NCBI GenBank assembly: GCA_025774805.1
Contig: JALGZR010000095.1
Coordinates: 1-14,911 of the forward strand
DNA from: a bacterium
GTDB taxonomy: Bacteria > ARS69
DNA: 14,911 nt
Reading direction: 5' to 3'
Position numbers and translations under genes: made by a program. Position 1 is the stretch's first letter; the number at the start of each line of letters is the position of its first letter. Below the pieces are notes generated by a model. That model had not been told where the DNA came from. It saw nothing but the letters and a program-made list of their open reading frames with translations, and made no database searches. This document shows, piece after piece, positions 6,359 to 14,911 of the stretch.

Positions 6359-7498
6359 TCAGTCGTTCCACTCCCGGAGGAAGTGGCAGGTATAGCCGCC
6401 AGGGTTCTTCTCCAAGTAGTCCTGGTGGTAGTCCTCGGCAGGCCAGAACGGACCGGCGGGGGAGATCTCGGTAATAATGGGGGCGCCCCAACGGTTCGAG
6501 GTTTCCCACACCGCCTTGATACGCTCGGCCGTCTCGCGCTGCTGATCGTCGGCCACGAAGATCGCCGAGCGATACTGTGCACCCCGATCGTTTCCCTGGC
6601 GGTTGAGCGTGGTCGGGTCGTGCATGCGGAAGAACCAGTCGAGAAGCTGGGCGTAGGAGAGCTTCTCGGGATCGAACCGGACCCGCACGGCCTCGGCGTG
6701 CCCCGTATCGCCGCGCGAGACGTCCTGGTACCGTGGATTCTCGAGCGTGCCCCCCGAGTATCCCACCTCCGTCGTGATCACGCCCGGGATCTCGCGAAGA
6801 AGGTCCTCCATTCCCCAGAAGCAACCGCCCGCGAGGATGGCGACCTCGGTGTGCGAGGGCTCGACGGCGGGAACTTCATACCCGGCGGCCCGGAACGGCC
6901 CAATGTGGTCTCCGTAGCCTTCGGCCGCGAGGCGATCCAGGGGCACGAAGCGAAGAGCGGCCGAGTTGATGCAGTAGCGCATACCGGTCGGAGCCGGACC
7001 GTCGGGGAAGACGTGTCCGAGGTGGGAGTCGGCGTACTTGGAGCGAACCTCGGTCCGAGGGACACCGAGCTTTCGGTCCGTGTGCTCGGTGATGTGAGCG
7101 CTCTCGACCGGACGGGTGAAGCTCGGCCAGCCGGTGCCGGAGTCGAACTTGTCGAGGGAGCTGAAGAGGGGCTCTCCGGACACGATGTCAACGTAGAGTC
7201 CGGGCTCTTTGTGGTTCCAGTACTCGTTCCGGTAGGGGGCTTCGGTGGCCTCTTCCTGGGTGACGCGGTACTGGAGATCGGTCAAGCGGTTCTGCAGCTC
7301 GTCGGGCAGGGGCTTCTCCCAGTTCTTCATGACGTGTGGACTCCAGGTTGTGCGTTCGACGGTGGGAGGGGTCGGTGGTGCGGGCTCCTCGCTGCGCGCT
7401 CTCGGGAGCCGGGGAGCGAGAAACGCCCCCGCCAGGAGAACTGTGAGAGCTCCCAGGAGGACGGGGTTCACCCTGCGGCGGCGCGGCCTCTTGGTCAT
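6359..7498 (-). CDS. msrAB: Exported bifunctional methionine sulfoxide reductase, MsrB-MsrA fusion
   Basis: This 379-residue fusion reduces both stereoisomers of methionine sulfoxide in oxidised proteins. Residues 1-35 are an Arg-rich start plus a hydrophobic stretch, a Sec signal or membrane anchor, so it acts outside the cytoplasm. The MsrB domain (about 55-200) shows [29 protein letters not shown] and the catalytic Cys176 in MRYCIN. The MsrA domain (about 216-375) has catalytic Cys226 in GGCFWG, VGYSGG, TGHAEAV and a likely resolving Cys371 in GGYTCHF. The MsrB half has no CxxC zinc sites and only one cysteine. The ATG at 7496-7498 lacks a strong ribosome-binding site. The gene follows the Asp-box gene by 119 bp and converges on dnaN, with no obvious terminator between them. 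Confidence 0.95.
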   Translation of the reverse strand: MTKRPRRRRVNPVLLGALTVLLAGAFLAPRLPRARSEEPAPPTPPTVERTTWSPHVMKNWEKPLPDELQNRLTDLQYRVTQEEATEAPYRNEYWNHKEPGLYVDIVSGEPLFSSLDKFDSGTGWPSFTRPVESAHITEHTDRKLGVPRTEVRSKYADSHLGHVFPDGPAPTGMRYCINSAALRFVPLDRLAAEGYGDHIGPFRAAGYEVPAVEPSHTEVAILAGGCFWGMEDLLREIPGVITTEVGYSGGTLENPRYQDVSRGDTGHAEAVRVRFDPEKLSYAQLLDWFFRMHDPTTLNRQGNDRGAQYRSAIFVADDQQRETAERIKAVWETSNRWGAPIITEISPAGPFWPAEDYHQDYLEKNPGGYTCHFLREWND

Positions 7499-7542
7499 GA
7501 TACGAACCACCCCGGGGGAGACGCGATCGACGATTGCCCCGG

Positions 7543-7563
7543 CCCCGTGTCCGGGACGCGGGG
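7543..7563. other. GC-rich hairpin between the Asp-box gene and msrAB
   Basis: CCCCGTGTC (7543-7551) and GACGCGGGG (7555-7563) can pair over 9 bp, with one G-T wobble, around a 3-nt loop. It lies 54 nt after the stop of the Asp-box gene in the direction of transcription. No T-run follows on either strand, so it is not a standard intrinsic terminator. It could dampen read-through into msrAB or protect the upstream mRNA end. Confidence 0.35.
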
Positions 7564-7617
7564 ACGAAAGGGATTCTGCGACTCTACGCTTGGGATGCGG
7601 GGGGAGTGACTTCGGAT

Positions 7618-9930
7618 TCATTCCCCGGAAGTCGAGAATTCGCCGGGTCCGACCCGTCGGCGCGAACGGACCAGAGCGAAGACGAGGCCTCCGGCCAGGA
7701 GGAGAGCGAGGGCGGTCGCGCCCAGGAGCTTTTTGGACTTGTACCACCGGCGGAAGAGCAGGTAACCGCGGGCCCTCCAATCGGGCCGGGGGATGTCGAG
7801 GACCGTCCAGGTCGCGCCGGCGTCCTGGGAGCGGAAGATCTGCGTGTCGGCGTAACCGAAGACCGTCCGATCCTCGGCGTAGGTCGGAGAGAAACGGAGC
7901 GGAACGGACGTGGCGAGAGGGAAGCCGTAGAGATTCGCCAGGAGGTAGTTGTTCTCGATGAGCTCCGTCCCGGTCGCGATGAACGTGTCCCCTCCGTCCT
8001 CGCTCTTGAAGAGCCCGTGTCCTCGTACGCTCACGAGGAGAGTCCGGTCGTGCAGGTACTCGGGGGAGACGACCACGGCCTCTACGAAGGCGTCGCCGCC
8101 GTATGCGTCGCCGGGGAGGCGCTCCCACTCGCCGCCGCGATCCCGGGTGCGATAGAGGCCGGCGGCCGTGCCGGCGAAGAGGACTCCGTCCTCTCGGTAG
8201 GCCGGGGACATCGCGAGCTTGACGCCGGCCGCGCGGTGGTAGAGCGGCTCGAGCCACTCGATGCCGGTGTCCGCCGGCGACCAGGTCCGGCCGAGGTCCT
8301 CGCTCTTGCGGATCCCGTTGGTCACTCCGGCGAACAGTGTCTTGTCGGCCCCGACGTCGGGAGAGACGAGGAGGGAGGCTACGGGGCGATCGACCTCTCC
8401 CTGGAGGGAGAAGGTCTCGCCCCGGTCGGTCGAGCGGAAAACGTGTCCCCGCGTCGTACCCAGGAAGAGGGTCCGGTCGTCGCTTTCGGCCGGCGCGAAG
8501 GCGATCGTGAGTCCGTGGTACGAGTCCAGCCACCAGGGCTCGTTCGCGGGTAAGATCTGGCGCCAGGAACGTCCCTCGTTCGTTGATTTGAGGAATCGGT
8601 ACCAAGTCCCGGTGTAGAGCGTGTGATCGCTCGGGTAGTCGGGAGAGAAGGGGATGTCGAAGAGACGGGTGCGGCCGTTCGGTCGGACGTAGTCGTCGGC
8701 GCCGCGGTTGATGGGGCTCCACGTGTGCCCGGCGTCGCGGGACAGAAACGCGCCCCAGAGATACGTCGTGATGGCGATGGTGCGGTCCTGGGCGAACGCG
8801 GGCGAGACCCCGAGCCCCATGACGGCGTTGTCGGAGAGGGTGGGGAGCTCACGCCAGCTCTGTCCGTCATCGGTGGACCGGAAGAGCCCGTTGTAGCCGG
8901 CGAGAAGGAGGACCCGTGCGCCACCCGGGGCCGTGCCGGCGGAGAGAACGCTGTAGAAAGGCCTCTCGACCCGTCGGGCCTGCGGATGAGCCGTGAGACC
9001 CCGCCCCGTCCGGGCCCAGGTGGCGCCGCCGTCGGGGGAGGCGAAGAGGCCGTCGTACTCGAGAGAGACCAGCGTGCGCGGACCGGCATCCTCCCCGGAG
9101 ACGACCCCCGCGATCAGTAACAGAGAGGCGACCGCCGACGGCCAGGCCTGCCCCGCCCTGGAGAAGGAGCCGCCGTGGTTCGTCGATCGGAAGACCTGCC
9201 CGTCCCGCGTTCCCGCGACGATCACCCCGTCGTCGACGAACGTCGGCGAGACGGCGAGGGCCGTGATCGGCCCGGCGCCCTCGAGCGGGAGAGAGCGCCA
9301 GTGGATCCCCGCGTCTCGCGAAACGTGGAGGACCCCCGCGTCGTCCCCGGCGGCTACCTGGTGGGGTCGTCCGGGGAAGAGCGCGAGGGACGTGATCCGG
9401 GTGTCCATGTCGAGAACGAGCGCCCAGCTCTTCCCCCCGTCCTCGGTGAGATGAAGCCCGCCCTCCGCTCCGGCGGCGAGGACGAGGTCCGAGGATTCGA
9501 GGGACCCGTGAACCCGCTCGATGTTGAGGGTGTGCAGTCCGCTGTTGACCGGCATCCACGAGCGACCCGCGTCGCGGGATCGGTAGACCCCGTCGCCGCG
9601 CGAGGAGACGAACAGGGTGCCGAGGGACCTGCCGGCGGTCGACAGGGAGATCAGGCGATGCGTGTGATCCAGCCCCCGGATGAGCCGCCGCCAGGTCGCT
9701 CCGGCATCCTCGCTCTTCATCAGGTTCCCGCGGACAATGATGAAGAGGGTCTCGTCTTCGTCGTGGGTCGGAGAGAGAGCGATGTCGTAGATGTCGTCGT
9801 GGGGTGTGTGGGCGGCGGCGCGATCGGGGAGCCCGAGCCCCCCGGGGAGGGCGAGCGCGGCGAGCCAAGCGAACGAAAGGGGGAGCTGGAGCGCCCACCC
9901 ACCCCTCTTGAGAAAGGTCAATCGAGCCAC
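7618..9930 (-). CDS. Secreted, membrane-anchored Asp-box (BNR/sortilin-like) beta-propeller protein
   Basis: The protein has 770 residues. A signal peptide is visible (hydrophobic about 13-32, likely cleaved near AAA-H at 38-41), and a single C-terminal membrane segment (735-754) is followed by RSRRR, giving an extracytoplasmic body with a short inner tail. I count 14 Asp-box motifs (S/T-x-D/N-x-G-x-x-W/F), beginning at residues 73, 118, 162, 204, 249, 298, 352, 397, 449, 500, 543, 595, 643 and 701. Many are preceded by SPxxxxDxTLFxGT-like strands. Fourteen repeats suit two seven-bladed propellers, similar in style to sortilin/Vps10 and BNR folds. No sialidase catalytic set was recognised, so enzyme activity should not be assumed. 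The GTG start (9928-9930) overlaps the sulfotransferase end by 13 bp, implying co-transcription. Function unknown. Confidence 0.85.
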   Translation of the reverse strand: MARLTFLKRGGWALQLPLSFAWLAALALPGGLGLPDRAAAHTPHDDIYDIALSPTHDEDETLFIIVRGNLMKSEDAGATWRRLIRGLDHTHRLISLSTAGRSLGTLFVSSRGDGVYRSRDAGRSWMPVNSGLHTLNIERVHGSLESSDLVLAAGAEGGLHLTEDGGKSWALVLDMDTRITSLALFPGRPHQVAAGDDAGVLHVSRDAGIHWRSLPLEGAGPITALAVSPTFVDDGVIVAGTRDGQVFRSTNHGGSFSRAGQAWPSAVASLLLIAGVVSGEDAGPRTLVSLEYDGLFASPDGGATWARTGRGLTAHPQARRVERPFYSVLSAGTAPGGARVLLLAGYNGLFRSTDDGQSWRELPTLSDNAVMGLGVSPAFAQDRTIAITTYLWGAFLSRDAGHTWSPINRGADDYVRPNGRTRLFDIPFSPDYPSDHTLYTGTWYRFLKSTNEGRSWRQILPANEPWWLDSYHGLTIAFAPAESDDRTLFLGTTRGHVFRSTDRGETFSLQGEVDRPVASLLVSPDVGADKTLFAGVTNGIRKSEDLGRTWSPADTGIEWLEPLYHRAAGVKLAMSPAYREDGVLFAGTAAGLYRTRDRGGEWERLPGDAYGGDAFVEAVVVSPEYLHDRTLLVSVRGHGLFKSEDGGDTFIATGTELIENNYLLANLYGFPLATSVPLRFSPTYAEDRTVFGYADTQIFRSQDAGATWTVLDIPRPDWRARGYLLFRRWYKSKKLLGATALALLLAGGLVFALVRSRRRVGPGEFSTSGE

Positions 9931-10814
9931 GAGGAGAGGTCCTTTCCGATCATCGCTTGAAGCTCCCGAATGTCGTCACGGAAGTAATCCCGGAGACGGA
10001 CTCGATCCTCCTCGTCGAAGACGAGCTTGCGCTTCGGCCGGGAGGTGAAGAAAGAGCTGACCTTCAGGCGGACCGGCTTGGGAAGAAGGGGCCGGAGCGC
10101 GGCCTGAAGCGCATGGGTACGCGTCCAGAGGAATCGGAGGACCGGATTTCGGATCTCCCCCGACACGTTGAAGCGGCTCGACATCTCCGGCACGAAGGAG
10201 TCGTCGACTCCGAGGAAGCGGAAGAGATCCCGGAGGAGGCCGTCGGGATCGGCGGCGAGCTCGTCGTAGAGGTAGACCCGAACCCGGTCCGGGGGGAAGT
10301 GCTCGAGGTACTCGCGGAGGTGGCGGGCGTAGAGTCCGCGCTGGAGATACAGACCGCCGGCCCAACCCTCACGGAGGCGCCGGGGCTCGTCCTCGATGGC
10401 CTCCGCGAGCGTGGCACAGGGCTCCCACCCGTCCCGCCGGCGGAAGGAGTACTGGGAGAGCGACTGCTGCACGGGATTGCGCAGAATCGCGATGAGGCGC
10501 GCATCCGGGAGTAGCTCCCGGATACGCCGGGCCGTGCCCGGCGTGGGGAGATATTTGGGCGACGCCTCGCCGACGGCGATCTGGTTCGTCCTCCCCGCGA
10601 AGAGGTTCTCGTAGTCCTCGCGCCGGTAGACGCTGTCGCGATTCACCACGCGGCCGTCGGGCCCGCCGAAGGAAGGCTCCTCTCCCCCGAAGAGGAAGTA
10701 GTTCGTCTCCTTGAGGGGGCTCATGTAGACCTGCGGGTGCTGTCGCAGGTACTCGTAGAGAGAGGTCGTCCCCGAGCGGGCGGCGCCGATGATGATGAAG
10801 TTCGGCAGGGCCAT
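9918..10814 (-). CDS. PAPS-dependent sulfotransferase
   Basis: This 298-residue enzyme is predicted to transfer sulfate from PAPS to a carbohydrate, lipid or protein hydroxyl. The 5'-phosphosulfate loop is at residues 9-18 (IGAARSGTTS). The 3'-phosphate-binding element follows at 110-121 (ILRNPVQQSLSQ, with Arg112 and Ser120 in the expected places). LKETNYF (34-40) and FNVSGEIRNP are typical of the heparan-sulfate-type Sulfotransfer family in bacteria. No signal peptide or membrane segment is evident, so it is probably cytoplasmic. The ATG at 10812-10814 has a GAGAGG 5 nt upstream. It overlaps the next gene, the Asp-box protein, by 13 bp; a surface glycan or the propeller protein itself could be the acceptor, but that is speculation. 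Confidence 0.9.
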   Translation of the reverse strand: MALPNFIIIGAARSGTTSLYEYLRQHPQVYMSPLKETNYFLFGGEEPSFGGPDGRVVNRDSVYRREDYENLFAGRTNQIAVGEASPKYLPTPGTARRIRELLPDARLIAILRNPVQQSLSQYSFRRRDGWEPCATLAEAIEDEPRRLREGWAGGLYLQRGLYARHLREYLEHFPPDRVRVYLYDELAADPDGLLRDLFRFLGVDDSFVPEMSSRFNVSGEIRNPVLRFLWTRTHALQAALRPLLPKPVRLKVSSFFTSRPKRKLVFDEEDRVRLRDYFRDDIRELQAMIGKDLSSWLD

Positions 10815-10916
10815 GGGATCCTCTCGGGAGGACGGTGGGAAGGGGGAGCGCGGGGCACCGTCCGTTCGGTGATCGGAACGGTGCGCGGCGGCGCGAGGGC
10901 GCAGGCGTTCCCGAAC

Positions 10917-10945
10917 GTCCTAGACGAGTATCGGGCGGGTGACAA
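10917..10945 (-). promoter_or_regulatory. Possible promoter for the sulfotransferase operon
   Basis: On the minus strand TTGTCA (-35, 10940-10945) and TAGGAC (-10, 10917-10922) are separated by 17 nt in the 144 bp gap after the PLP genes. The predicted leader contains a 6-bp inverted repeat, CCGTTC (10862-10867) and GAACGG (10876-10881). The -10 is weak. Confidence 0.3.
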
Positions 10946-10958
10946 GCGAGAATGAGGG

Positions 10959-12322
10959 TCAGCCCCCGCGTCCGCGCCGGGCTCCGGTGTAGAGGACCGC
11001 GACGGTCTCCCCGGGATCCATCTCGCCGGTCTCGCGAAGGGTGAGCAGACCGGCCAATCCCGCGGTTCCCGTGATGCTCGGGGCGCTCGGGGTCGTTCCC
11101 TCCGCGAGCTCGTTCGCGCGACGGAGTCCGGGCTCGTCGACGACGACCGGACCACCTCCGGTCTCGAGCATCCCCCGGACGACGGCGAGCCAGTCGTACG
11201 TCTCGTCGTCGAGGATGCCCTCGGCGATGCTGCGCGGCGGGGTCTCCCACGGCCACATGAACTCGGAGCGGTGGCCGGCGGCGTACCCGAGCGCATCGTC
11301 GATCGCTTCGCCCCGAGCGCGCATTCGCTCCGCGACGCGGCGATGGGCGCGCTCGAGCGGATGGCTCCCCGCGGTCTGGACCGCATGGATCCGGGGAAGC
11401 GCGGGAAGAAGGCCGAGGTCTCGCGCCTCGCGCAGCGACGCGATCAAGGCGCTCGCGAGGGCGCCCCCGCCGACCTGCACGACCAGTCGATCCAGCGGAC
11501 GCGAGCTCTCCGCGAGAGCCGTCGCGATCTCCCACCCGAGGGTATGACCCCCCTCGATCGCGAGCCCGTTCTCGCTGCCCTGACACGTGAAGGGAATGGC
11601 GCCGGCCGCGATCGCCTCGCGGAAGCGGTGCACGCAGGGATCGCCGGGAGTCCCGGAGTCGCGACGACAGGAGAGGATGTGCGCGTCGAGATCGCGAAGG
11701 CGCGAGATCAATGCGTCGTCGGCGTCGGTCGGCACGTAGACGTCGAGCGGAAGCCGGGCCGCGGACGCGACGACCGCGGCGGCGAGCGCCGCGTTACCGC
11801 AGCTCGCGATGGCGAGGCGCGGGGACGGATGAGCGGGACTGAGGCCCAGCCGACGGCGGAGATCGAGATAGAGCGCGATCCCGAAGAGGTGCCGCGCCTT
11901 GTGGGAACCGGCGACGTTGCCCGTCTCGTCCTTGATCCAGAGGCCGCCCTCGGCGGTGAAGCCGAGCGCGTCGCTCAGCGTCTTCGAACGGGTGAAGGGG
12001 GTCTGGCGGAAGCCCCGGCCCTCGATGACGGCGACGGCCTCGTCGAGACGGAGGATTCGATCATCGAGCTCCCCGTCGGTCAGGCCCCGGGCGCGGCCGA
12101 GGTGACGCGCGTGGAAGAGATCGCGGAAGCGGAGGAAGGGGTTCGACGCGGGAGGGCGGCCGGAGGGCGGGGCGCCGCGGCCGAGGTCGATCTCGCGGCC
12201 GAGCACGTGGTCGATGTCATCCCCGTCCCGGGCGATCGGGCAGCGGAACGGCAGGAGGGAGGGGTCGTCGATCGTCGTGCCGCATCCCGAGCAACGGAAC
12301 CGCGTGGGGAGATCGGTCTCGG

Positions 12323-12326
<4 letters not shown>
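10959..12326 (-). CDS. Fold-type II PLP-dependent enzyme with N-terminal CxxC motif (threonine synthase-like)
   Basis: The protein has 455 residues. After a short cysteine-bearing N-terminus (Cys12, Cys15, Cys29; possibly a metal-binding ribbon like that in some threonine synthases), it shows the fold-type II PLP core. The Schiff-base lysine is Lys143 in AGSHKARH, the Asn loop is ASCGNAA (174-180), the phosphate-binding loop is GGGALAS (286-292), and TGTAGLAG lies near 419-426. The GSHK context recalls tryptophan synthase beta, but overall length and N-terminus suggest threonine synthase or ammonia-lyase relatives. The substrate cannot be assigned. The GTG start (12324-12326) overlaps the TGA of the upstream PLP gene in a GTGA, implying translational coupling. 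It is the last gene of the ssnA-like cassette. Confidence 0.8.
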
Positions 12327-13822
<1,496 letters not shown>

Positions 13823-13829
13823 GGTTCCG

Positions 13830-14911
13830 TCACTCCTTCCGGGCGGCCATGCGAGCCCACAGGTGGTCCGCCTCCGCGCGCGCCTCCTCACGGATCGCCG
13901 TGAGGTCGGCGGTGACGAGTTCCCCGTCGCGCACGACGGGCCGCCCCCCGACGACCACGTGTCGCGCGCGTCCTCCCCGCAGGACCCGGAGGTCGGCGGC
14001 CGTCCCCGCTTCCAGGGGAGAGAACGCGATCCCGAAGCGCTCGGCAACCAGTTCGTGTCCGGCCTCGGCTCGTCGCGCCACGACGGGCTCGCTCTCGCCC
14101 CGGGAGCGGGCCTCCCGGAGAAGGATCTCGCGCTCCGCGTCCATGTCGGCCGGGTAGCCGTCGGTCCCGAGCGCGACGCGGTCGCTCGCCTCCAACGCCC
14201 TCGGGTAGCCGACGCGGTTCCCCCGGTTCGAGCGTGGATTCTGGACGATCCAAAGACCGAGATCCCGAGCGGCCCGCACCTGGTCGGCCTCGAGGTGCAC
14301 ACCGTGCGCGAGAATGGACCCGTCGGGTAGCGCTCCGAGCTCCTGGAGCCGTTCGAACGGACCGCGCCACCCGCGCGTGGCGGCGTCGCGGACGTCGGCA
14401 CGGTCCTCGGCGACGTGGACGTGCATCACCGTGCCGAGGTCCCGGCAGAGCGCGCCGGCCTCGCGCACCGTCGCGTTCGACACGGTGAACGACGCGTGCA
14501 GTCCGACCACCCCGCGCACGCGGGCCCGGCGGTTCTCGCCGATGAATCGGCGGCACTCCGCGAGCCCCCGCCGGGCCTCCTCCCTGCCGCCGTTTCGCTC
14601 GGTCGCCCCGTAGACCAGGAGCGCCCGCATCCCGAGCTCCTCGCAGACGTCGCCGAGCACGTCGAGCGAGCCCTCGACGAGCTCGGGCGACTCGTGGTGA
14701 TCGATCAGCGTCGTGGTGCCCTGAAGCAGCGCCTCCGCCACGTAGAGCCGGGCGGCGGCGCGGAGCGAGCGCTCGTCGAGGGCGCGGTCGAGGCGCCACC
14801 AGACGCGGTCGAGGATCTGGAGGAAATTGTCCGGGGGAGGATCGGGGGTGGGCAGGCCGAGCGGGGCGAGGCCGCTGTAGAGATGCGTGTGGGCATTGAC
14901 GCGACCGCACT
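13830..14911 (-). CDS. SsnA-like metal-dependent aminohydrolase (5' end outside window)
   Basis: 359 C-terminal residues are visible; the start lies beyond the right edge. The first visible residues, [13 protein letters not shown], hold the HxH metal site of the amidohydrolase superfamily. [45 protein letters not shown] and [10 protein letters not shown] follow in order. These match the E. coli SsnA sequence closely ([50 protein letters not shown]). Likely ligands are His7, His9, His165, His202 and Asp250 of the fragment. The superfamily deaminates or hydrolyses guanine- and cytosine-like rings; the SsnA substrate is not established. In E. coli, ssnA lies in the ygeWXY-ygfK-xdhD cluster linked to purine breakdown and selenium enzymes. 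Here it leads two PLP enzymes in one operon. Confidence 0.88.
   Translation of the reverse strand, partial: CGRVNAHTHLYSGLAPLGLPTPDPPPDNFLQILDRVWWRLDRALDERSLRAAARLYVAEALLQGTTTLIDHHESPELVEGSLDVLGDVCEELGMRALLVYGATERNGGREEARRGLAECRRFIGENRRARVRGVVGLHASFTVSNATVREAGALCRDLGTVMHVHVAEDRADVRDAATRGWRGPFERLQELGALPDGSILAHGVHLEADQVRAARDLGLWIVQNPRSNRGNRVGYPRALEASDRVALGTDGYPADMDAEREILLREARSRGESEPVVARRAEAGHELVAERFGIAFSPLEAGTAADLRVLRGGRARHVVVGGRPVVRDGELVTADLTAIREEARAEADHLWARMAARKE

Noticed and set aside
6383-7609. A 408-codon plus-strand open frame opposite msrAB
   Set aside because: The minus strand encodes an unmistakable MsrB-MsrA protein with all catalytic motifs, so this frame is its complement.
7618-9930. 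Assigning the Asp-box protein as a sialidase
   Set aside because: Asp boxes are structural and occur in many propellers. The arginine triad and nucleophile tyrosine arrangement of sialidases was not recognised.
10862-10881. Inverted repeat CCGTTC/GAACGG between the PLP genes and the sulfotransferase, considered as a terminator
   Set aside because: The stem is only 6 bp with an 8-nt loop and no T-run on either strand. It is noted only as a possible leader hairpin.

Overview
The window is GC-rich bacterial chromosome around the replication-initiation genes. Reading outward, it holds the conserved block mnmE-yidC-yidD-rnpA-rpmH on the minus strand, then dnaA and dnaN on the plus strand, then six minus-strand genes that are not part of the usual origin neighbourhood. 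YidC has a large periplasmic domain, and several proteins carry export signals. This points to a Gram-negative-type envelope, most likely an uncultured or little-studied deep lineage. I cannot name the phylum from sequence alone; Eisenbacteria- or Gemmatimonadota-like groups would fit the style but are a guess.

Left part (1-2726): the start of the tRNA-modifying GTPase MnmE (25 codons visible), the membrane insertase YidC, the YidD membrane-insertion factor, the RNase P protein RnpA and ribosomal protein L34. They form one tight leftward operon. jag, often found between yidC and mnmE, is absent. Several genes start with GTG.

Origin part (2727-6322): a 0.7 kb non-coding stretch carries a good sigma70-type promoter for dnaA and DnaA-box-like sites. 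dnaA follows, then a 370 bp gap, then dnaN. The gap holds further weak DnaA boxes and a run matching the DnaA-trio unwinding element next to an AT-rich patch. The plus strand is C-rich up to the end of dnaA and G-rich from dnaN onward, even through minus-strand genes. The firing point is therefore probably between dnaA and dnaN.

Right part (6359-14911): recF and gyrB are missing after dnaN. Instead there is an exported MsrB-MsrA fusion that repairs methionine sulfoxide, a secreted membrane-anchored protein with 14 Asp-box (BNR-like) repeats, and a PAPS-dependent sulfotransferase. After a 144 bp gap comes a tightly coupled three-gene metabolic cassette: an SsnA-like metal-dependent aminohydrolase (5' end outside the window) followed by two different fold-type II PLP enzymes. 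In E. coli, ssnA lies in a cluster with the PLP enzyme YgeX and purine-catabolism genes. This cassette may be a variant of that kind of nitrogen-compound degradation, but the substrates are unknown.
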